DNA of 6,627 bases from Firmicutes bacterium UBA4975. Lineage in GTDB: Bacteria > Bacillota > Proteinivoracia > UBA4975. Within the stretch, counting starts at the first letter, position 1. Every line of letters begins with the position of its first letter. Shown here piece by piece: positions 1-6,200 of this stretch. The stretch spans positions 1-6,627 of the forward strand of contig DGZR01000065.1 of NCBI GenBank assembly GCA_002397155.1. Reading direction: 5' to 3'. The notes under the pieces are model-generated. The model had not been told where the DNA came from and did no database searches. It was given only the letters and a program-made list of their open reading frames with translations. A program made the translations under genes and the position numbers.

Positions 1-880
1 TGCCGCAGAGCGCCCAGCAGCCCCCGAGGGTTGTATTCGTAGTCGGTGTAGAGCCTTTTTTTCTCGGTAGAGACCAGGTTGGGGTTTAGGGTCGTTACAA
101 CCCGGCGGGGCAGGCCCTTTTCATCGTAGAAGTACTCCAGTTCGGTCCCGGTATCGATGGTGACGCTTTTCAGGCTGTCGTCGGAGTTGTAGCTGAACCG
201 AGTGGTATAGGCAACGCCTGCGATGGTCTCTTTAACGCTGGTGGCGTTGTTATTTTTGTCGTAGCCGTAGGTCACATACCGACCGGAGCTGTCTTGAAAG
301 GAGAGGAGGCGGTCGGCTAGGTCGTAAGTGTAGTAGGTAGTGACCTGGTTGGCGCTGTCGGTGGACTTAACCACGTTGCCCCTGGCGTCGTAATCAAGGG
401 AATACCTGGCGGAACCGCCGTGTTTTACTTCCTTGAGGCGGCCCAGGGCGTCGTAAGCATATTCCAGGACTTGACTGTTGCCAAAAGCAGAGGAGGCAAG
501 ATTGCCAGCGCTGTCGTAAGCGTTGGTAATCAGGGTGGTCAGGACCCCGTCTTTATCGGTCTTAACCCCCGTCCTGCGGCCCAGGGCGTCGTAGGTGAAG
601 ACATAGTCGAAATCCTCCCTAATGATTCGCTCCAGGTTGTCCTGGCTGTTGTAACTGTAGCTGTGGCCGATGCCGCTGGCGTCATCTTGAACCCCGGTAA
701 CCCGGCTTAAGACATCATAGCCGTAGGACTGGCTGTTGCCTTTAGCGTCGGTAACGCTAGCCACTTCTCCGCTCTTTAGGCCTGCCTGGGTGTAATTGTA
801 GGTGACGGTGACGGCGCCCGAGGCGTCGGTTACCGTGTGCAGGTAGTTGCCATCAGGGGTATAAGAGGCGGTCACCACCC
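1..880 (-). repeat. YD/RHS repeat block 3 (continues outside window)
   Basis: About 13 repeats, better conserved than block 1, for example YDVLSRVTGVQDDASG, YDALGRRTGVKTDKDG, YDSAGNLASSAFG, YDALGRLKEVKHGG, YDARGNVVKSTD, YDLADRLLSFQDSSG, YDKNNNATSVKE and YNPRGLLGALR. It runs to the window edge without reaching the RHS core end motif or any tip domain. Confidence 0.88.
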
Positions 881-3212
881 CGCCCCCTTCACGCAGGGTG
901 ATGGAATCGAACCAGAGGCTGCCGACGCCGGTGGTGAGAAGACCCAGGCGGAGGCTGCTCAACCGCTCCCCCGTGGCCGGGGTTGTGAAGGTCCGGGTTA
1001 TATTTTGCCAGTCAAAGGTGTCTCCCGCCTTGTATTCCAGGAGCTTTGTGGAATTTTGACCGGCGGCGTCAGTGCTGTACACCGCCGCCAGAGTAGTGTT
1101 GGCGGTGATTCCCGTTCCTTTTACCCAGAAGGAGATGGTGTACATGGTATTGGGTTTTAGACGAATATCCTGGTCGACATCCAAGTAGCCCCGGCTGTTA
1201 GCAGCAGCGTAAATCTTGGCGCTCTTGCTCCCCGCCCTGTAGGTGCTTGTATCCGCAGAAAAGATAGGGCTGCCGGCCTCAACACTCCTTTTATAACCGG
1301 CGGGAATGCCGGAAACTGACCTCTCAAAATCCGTATTGGCCAGCAGGTTAAAAGCGCTGACCCGGCGCCCTTCTTCCAGCTGGATATTGTCAAAGAAAAC
1401 ATATCCGGCGGCTATTTTATCCTGGGTGTCGTAGGGGCCGCCACAGCTTGTGCTGACATTGCCACCATTGTCCTCGGCCTGGACATGCAGATACCATATT
1501 CCGGGGCCGGGAGCCGTGTATTGAGGCGCGGGGGCGGCGGACCAGTTGCTCCAGGCGCCGGGGGGTGTCGGCGTGGTCGTCCATTGGTAACGATGGCGCT
1601 TGTAGCCGGTAATCTCGTCGAAAAACCGGAGGGTAACAACGGCGCTGTCCTCGCCGATAACTGGGAGGAACCTTGTTACAGGGCCTTCATTGTCCGGAGT
1701 AAACTCGATACGGACCCGAGGACGGCGGTACTTTTGCGAATCTTCCCGGGAATTAAAGTACTTGAGCACCTCGCAGGTGAGGGCAAAGCCATAATTGGGC
1801 GCACCGTTCTGGTAGTCTTGCACCAGTTTGGTAATGTCCCATTGCCGGAGGGCGTAATTTTCCTGGGTCCCGATTACCACCGAGGCCTCCGGGCTGCCGG
1901 CGCGGGCCGGTCTATTATTCCAAGTGATGGATGTCTCGCTCCAGTTGCCCAAGGCACGGTAGAGTTCAACTGGAGCGCTGGCGGGAACGCCGTTTGCCGT
2001 ATAGTATTCGGTTATTTCCACCACGGCGCGGTCGATACGGCAGTTAGCGGGAAGGGAAGAAAGAGGAAATCTGAACCAGGCCTCCGTATCTTTAAAACTG
2101 CTGCTGTAACCGGCGCTGAGGAATGTCTGATTAGGGAAATTGGTGCTGGGATAGAGACTTTGCACTCTGGCGTCCTCGCTAACGCCGATAATCTGGTAGT
2201 TGTCGGCGGTGTCATACTTTATGACCAGGCGGGGACGCTGGTCTACAAGGTCGTATTCCTTGCTGTAAAAAGATTTGTATGTGTCCTCGGCTGCGCCATT
2301 TTGGACAAAGGCTATTCCCCAGTCGGCCCGGTTGTAATCGTCGGCCCAGCGCTGCACGATTTCGGTGATGTCAACCATGTTTTCAGCGCCGTCTTTTCCC
2401 TCTGATTGGGCTGGGACCTGCCATATTAACGCGGGCTGGGCGTTGTAGGCCGGAAAAGTATCGTAGACAACCTGGCTTTCGTCCCAGCTAGCCAGGATGT
2501 CCCGGAGCTCCACCGAGGTTTCAAAGTCCCGGACTGAAGATACATAACGGCTATACAAGTACAATTTGGCTTCAACTATCTTTTTCCCCTTTACCTGGGC
2601 GGGCAGGTCAAAGCCCATGGCAAAACGATAGGAAGCGCTGGATTGGACCCGGCCCACTCCCAGCCAGGGATCGCCGCCATAGTTTTTAGTGTTAGGCGGG
2701 GTGGGCACATCGGCGGCGGGAGAAAGTTGGATTTCCCCGTACTGGGGGTCCGGCAACTGAGGCGCCTGGGGCTGGCTATCTCCTTTGCCGGTGCGCAGAT
2801 GGACCCGTACCTTGGCGGCGCTGCTGGCGGTAGTGAAGGTCAGTGTTCGGTCAGCCCAAGCTGTATTCGGATAGGGAGCGCCTTTATCCGCCAGGGTCTC
2901 GGCGACACAATTGCCTTCAGCGTCCAGTTGCTCCACCTCAAGCCAAGCCTCACCATCCTGAAGCTGGGCATAGACCCTGCTGCTTAAAGTATAGGTCGTG
3001 CCGGGTTTTATCGCAACTTCTTGGGAAACACCCAGGAGATGGTCCTCTTCCCCTGTGGGGATGCTGAAAAGACCTAGGACCGGGTCTTGGGGAGAGAGGG
3101 GACTTTCTTCGGTGAGGATGAATCCGCCATCATTTGCGCTCTCTTGGAGCCAGCTTTGCAGGCCGTTTTGGAAGCCGCCGTTAACGAGGATTTTCGTTAG
3201 CCGCCTGACCAT
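1..3212 (-). CDS. RHS/YD-repeat surface protein, C-terminal continuation in shifted frame (3' end outside window)
   Basis: This frame is open from the probable frameshift to the left window edge, ending in a partial codon at positions 2-1. I found no stop over about 1070 codons. The sequence becomes protein-like at KILVNGGFQNG (from 3194), which matches the start of a CBM_4_9-like module and resembles NLLKNHNLE and NLVENSSLE earlier in the same gene. An in-frame ATG exists at 3212-3210, overlapping the upstream reading frame by 32 bases, but no Shine-Dalgarno sequence is visible before it, so independent translation is doubtful. Domains in order: CBM-like module C, DNRLRE modules 2 and 3, an Ig-like module, an apparent CBM last strand, CBM-like module D, then about 13 YD repeats (for example YDALGR twice, YDARGN, YDSAGN). 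The part that would contain the RHS core end and any toxin or tip domain is outside the window. Most likely this is the same gene as the N-terminal part, separated by a one-base shift. Confidence 0.85.
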   Translation of the reverse strand, partial: MVRRLTKILVNGGFQNGLQSWLQESANDGGFILTEESPLSPQDPVLGLFSIPTGEEDHLLGVSQEVAIKPGTTYTLSSRVYAQLQDGEAWLEVEQLDAEGNCVAETLADKGAPYPNTAWADRTLTFTTASSAAKVRVHLRTGKGDSQPQAPQLPDPQYGEIQLSPAADVPTPPNTKNYGGDPWLGVGRVQSSASYRFAMGFDLPAQVKGKKIVEAKLYLYSRYVSSVRDFETSVELRDILASWDESQVVYDTFPAYNAQPALIWQVPAQSEGKDGAENMVDITEIVQRWADDYNRADWGIAFVQNGAAEDTYKSFYSKEYDLVDQRPRLVIKYDTADNYQIIGVSEDARVQSLYPSTNFPNQTFLSAGYSSSFKDTEAWFRFPLSSLPANCRIDRAVVEITEYYTANGVPASAPVELYRALGNWSETSITWNNRPARAGSPEASVVIGTQENYALRQWDITKLVQDYQNGAPNYGFALTCEVLKYFNSREDSQKYRRPRVRIEFTPDNEGPVTRFLPVIGEDSAVVTLRFFDEITGYKRHRYQWTTTPTPPGAWSNWSAAPAPQYTAPGPGIWYLHVQAEDNGGNVSTSCGGPYDTQDKIAAGYVFFDNIQLEEGRRVSAFNLLANTDFERSVSGIPAGYKRSVEAGSPIFSADTSTYRAGSKSAKIYAAANSRGYLDVDQDIRLKPNTMYTISFWVKGTGITANTTLAAVYSTDAAGQNSTKLLEYKAGDTFDWQNITRTFTTPATGERLSSLRLGLLTTGVGSLWFDSITLREGGGVVTASYTPDGNYLHTVTDASGAVTVTYNYTQAGLKSGEVASVTDAKGNSQSYGYDVLSRVTGVQDDASGIGHSYSYNSQDNLERIIREDFDYVFTYDALGRRTGVKTDKDGVLTTLITNAYDSAGNLASSAFGNSQVLEYAYDALGRLKEVKHGGSARYSLDYDARGNVVKSTDSANQVTTYYTYDLADRLLSFQDSSGRYVTYGYDKNNNATSVKETIAGVAYTTRFSYNSDDSLKSVTIDTGTELEYFYDEKGLPRRVVTTLNPNLVSTEKKRLYTDYEYNPRGLLGALR
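438..593 (-). repeat. 18-base perfect direct repeat encoding YDALGR
   Basis: The plus-strand string gcggcccagggcgtcgta occurs at 438-455 and 576-593, 138 bases apart and in the same codon phase. Both copies encode Y-D-A-L-G-R in neighbouring YD repeats. It is a product of repeat conservation and a potential site of in-frame recombination. Confidence 0.8.
882..1349 (-). other. Carbohydrate-binding-like module D (CBM_4_9 type)
   Basis: About 156 residues: start NLLANTDFE, SGIPAGY, YRAGSKSAKIYA, LDVDQDIRLKPNTMYTISFW, TFDWQNITRTFTTP, SLRLGLL and the closing strand SLWFDSITLREG. The YD array resumes directly after it. Confidence 0.7.
1368..1412 (-). other. CBM-like closing strand (probable end of module C)
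   Basis: AAGYVFFDNIQLEEG matches the last strand of module A (APGKVWYDCIQLEAG) closely and is followed by the same eight-residue spacing to the next module start. It has no CBM body directly before it. Either it completes module C after an inserted cassette, or it is the relic of a deleted module. Confidence 0.6.
1416..1700 (-). other. Ig-like / wall-protein beta-sandwich module
   Basis: About 95 residues. After TPDNEGP come VVTLRFFDEITGYKRHRYQW, a GAWSNWS segment, then YTAPGPGIWYLHVQAEDNGGN and VSTSCGGPYD. The [Y/W]YLHVxAxDxxGN ending with GPY is typical of Ig-like repeats in Bacillota surface proteins, usually spacers or adhesive units. Confidence 0.6.
1701..2195 (-). other. DNRLRE-type module 3
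   Basis: About 165 residues with RVQSLYPSTNFPNQTFLSAG at its start, AWFRFPLSSLP, RAVVEITEYY, the canonical GNWSETSITWNNRPA motif, WDITKLVQDY, NYGFALTCE and the closing RPRVRIEF strand. It follows module 2 almost without a linker. Confidence 0.7.
2211..2735 (-). other. DNRLRE-type module 2
   Basis: About 175 residues opening with EIQLSPAADV...NYGG..WLGVGR, then YRFAMGFDLP, EAKLYLYSRYV, ILASWDESQVVYDTFPAYN, the VDITEIVQRW strand, WGIAFVQN and the closing RPRLVIKYD. The TWNxxP motif of the family is degenerate here (YDTFPAYNAQP), so this copy is the most divergent of the three. Confidence 0.65.
2787..3194 (-). other. Carbohydrate-binding-like module C, lacking its last strand here
   Basis: Starts KILVNGGFQNGLQSW, continues through a PGTTYTLSSRVYA strand, AWLEVEQLD, TAWADRTLTFTT and AAKVRVHLRTG, all in CBM_4_9-like order. 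The closing strand expected next (V-x-[FY]-D-x-h-Q-L-E-x-G) is missing; a Pro/Gln-rich linker (SQPQAPQLPDP) and a DNRLRE module follow instead. A strand that fits appears at about 1368-1412. Confidence 0.65.
3181..3212 (-). other. Probable frameshift junction with premature TAA
   Basis: Upstream, the frame reads ...YDDHGNLVFASHGQAANENPR followed by TAA at 3183-3181. One base out of step (skipping one base, or equivalently gaining two), the same DNA reads ...KILVNGGFQNGLQSW and stays open to the window edge. The switch must lie roughly between 3198 and 3184, next to an A4 run on the minus strand (TTTT at 3191-3194). Removing one base, such as the G pairing with 3195, would give QAANKILVNGG, a natural YD-to-CBM transition. 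The DNA alone cannot tell a real mutation from a base-calling error. Confidence 0.8.
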
Positions 3213-6200
3213 GGGAAGCAAAGACCAGGTTTCCATGGTCGTCGTAACTGAAGCTGTAGACTGTTCCGGTGGGTGAGAGAGCAGAAAGCAAGTTGTGGCG
3301 GCTGTCATAGGCGTAGGTGAAACTGCCGCCCTTGGGGTCCACCGCCTGGACCAGGTCATTCTTATTGCTGTAGATAAAGTTGGTGTTGGCGTTATTGGGG
3401 TCCTTGGCTGAAATGAGGTTGCCCCTCTCGTCATAAGTGTAGGTGTTGATCGGTTCTTTATTGACCTGGAAGGCGTCGAAATATACTTCGTTGGCGTTTT
3501 GGTGGTAGGCGCCGTAGATACGGACATAATCGTAGTCTATCGGGGCGCGGACGATGCCCGAAAGATACTGCCAACCATCGTAGTCATCGTTAAAGTAATG
3601 CCACTGATCCTCAGTGGTCGCCCCAAAAAAGGCAAGGCGCAGAGCGTAGCGCCGGGGATCTGTCGGTCCGGTGTTGGGAACAGCCCTACCCTTGGCCCAG
3701 CCGCTGATGACGAAGGTATCCCCCTCTTTGCCGGACACATCGAGGCGCTGGGAAATGCTTTTATCTGCAGTTGCGTTTCCCTTGACAATGAAAGAACGCT
3801 CTCCCAGGTAATTTTCGCTGGCAACCAATTTATCTTCGGCGGTCAGGTTGGCCGGGGTCCACCGATCGGGGATGCCAGGGCTGCCGCCCTCCAGCTCCAG
3901 GCTGGAGTTTTCTACCAGATTGTAGCCGGTGGGGGCGGCGCCCGCTTCAAGCTGAATACAGTCGTACCAGACTTTACCGGGGGCCGCCAGAGCCAGGCCG
4001 ACTTGGACCTCACCGGTGGCGGCGTCAGCCGGCAGGGTAAAAGTCAGACACAGGCGCTGCCAGTCCCCGCCTGGGGCAGCGGGGGCGCTCTTTTCTTCCA
4101 CCCAGGCGCCGGCGGCATTTTTGTGCCTAAGGAGCAGCTTGGCTCCATGGAGACTGCTGTAATCTACACCTTCAGTTTTTAGGTAGGCAGAAAAGGTATA
4201 AGTCCCGCCTTGGGTCAAGGCTAGGTTTTGCCGGTAAAAACTGAGACCAGCGGCGTTGGTCTTTTCAATGAAAAGAGATCGCTTGCCGAAGTAGCTGGCG
4301 TCGCTGGTATAACCGCCGCTGGCCATGGAGGAACCCTCCTGGATGAAAGCCCAGTCAGCGTCCCGCTCCAGGTTGTGGTTCTTTAGGAGGTTGACAGTAG
4401 TGCTTCTAAAGGGCATTTGGCTGATGAGCTGGTTGTTTTCATATTCCAAGTAAGCGGCGTTGCCCAGGGGGTCCACTACATTCCGGGGGTTGCCAACGTT
4501 GTTAAAGGTGTAGGTGGTAGTCCGGCCAATGTGGTCGGTGATTACAGTGGCATTAACCCAGTATTGGAAGCTGCTGCTTTGGCCCAAAAGGCCATCGCTA
4601 CCAAAGTAACTCAGCTTTTGAACATCATCGTCGGGGTAGTAAGCGACCTGCAGACGCTGGCCGGCGGGATGGGTTGCCCGGGTGAGTTTATTGCCGGTGT
4701 AAGCAAAAGTTGTCACGGCTTCCGGGTACTTGACAGTTGCTAGATCAGTGCCGGAATAAGTGTAATTAACCACCCGGCCGGAAGGATCGGTAATTTTGGT
4801 GAGGAAGTTGCCGGAGTAAGTCAGGACAGCGGCTCGGCCGGCGCCATCGGTGATTGAACTGATTCGGTTGTTGCTGTATCCGATAGACATGGTATTGCCC
4901 TGGTTGTCCTTAACCTGGGTAAGATTGCCCGCACTGTTGAATTTTAGTTCGTTGTCTTGGCTATCTTTGAGGGTGTATGTGCTATCTGGGTTTTTGGACA
5001 GGTCAAGGTAAATGCCGGGGGTCTGCAACAGGTACTTGCCGGCTTGAAGGTAGAAATGATGGATTGTTCCGTCGCCATTGGTATACTCCACGTAAGGAAC
5101 GCTGTCAATAACCACCGAGCGGACTGTCTGGCTATAGTTAAGCCGCCAGCCCCGGCCGTACCCGATGTCGGTCGCCTTGGCGTCGGAGTTGTAAACATGG
5201 CTGATGTAGAGGGGCAAGCGATTGCCTGAAAGGGAGACATCGGTGTGGGTGTACACTAAATTGCCGTTATAATTGTTTACCGCCGCAGCGCCGCTGCGGC
5301 CAAGAGCCATTGAGGTGTAAGACAAGTAACCCTCCAGGCCGCTTTGGTTGCGGTAGGTAATGACGAGGACCGGGCGCAAATATTTGTTTTTCTCTTCAGG
5401 GTTATCGCTGGAGATAAAATCCAGGATGGGGTCGTCTTCATTGGCGTGTTTAATGAGCAGTCCGTTGTTTTGACCGGAATGGTACCAGTCTTTAACCGCC
5501 GGGGTCACGTTCCAGGTCCGCCAGTAATCCGCGTCTTTACAGGCGCAAAAGTCCAGTACCCGGGGGTTGAATGCGGGCTGTTTGTTCCAGGTCAAAGTGG
5601 CGGAATCCCAGGGGCTTGTTACCTGGTAGACATTGACGGTCACGGTTTTACTGGTGTCCCAGCTTTGGTACAGCCGGAGCTCGGCGCTCATTACTTCGTC
5701 GGCGGCGTTGATGACGGGCAGGGTGGGGAACATGATGTAGGAACGGGTTTTGCCCGCAGAGCCGCTGCCAAGGCCGGATTTCAGGTATGGGTGATATTTG
5801 TTCGTCTGGTTGGGGTTTTTGCTGTCGGCAAAGGCGTCCCGGGTTTGGTCGTAGGCTGAGGACTGCTTTGTCACAACGATGGGGTCGATTATTACCGGAT
5901 AGACCCGGGCGGAATCGGCAAGCCACTTTTCAGCGGCGCTGTAGGTGAGGGTGTAGGAACTATTCAACCCGGCTTTTAGGCTGACGTCAAAATCATAACT
6001 CTCTACATGGGCTTGGTCGTACATGAAGGGGGCGGGCATTATAAATACCACGTCCCCGTTTTTATCCCGGAAACAGACCTCCCGGTCTTTGAGTACGGGG
6101 GTGAGCTGGGCGGTCTTGATGACGAAGCTAAAGCTGTTCATACCCTTGTATTTATTGATGATTATGTTTTCCTTAACCAAATCGTTGGCCATGATGTACT

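Noticed and set aside
1485..2405. A 306-codon open frame on the plus strand
   Set aside because: It lies antisense to well-supported DNRLRE and Ig-like modules. The peptide has no recognisable motifs or low-complexity logic of its own, and no ribosome binding site was seen. It is a by-product of GC-rich codon use on the opposite strand.
3210..3212. ATG as a genuine start of a second, translationally coupled gene
   Set aside because: No Shine-Dalgarno sequence is visible, no signal peptide follows, and it lies inside a YD repeat whose continuation is clearly the downstream module. A broken single gene explains it better.
3499..4182. A 227-codon open frame on the plus strand
   Set aside because: It is antisense to CBM-like modules A and B, with no family signature; a shadow of the real minus-strand gene.
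5344..5859. A 171-codon open frame on the plus strand
   Set aside because: It mirrors DNRLRE module 1 on the opposite strand and shows no independent domain features.
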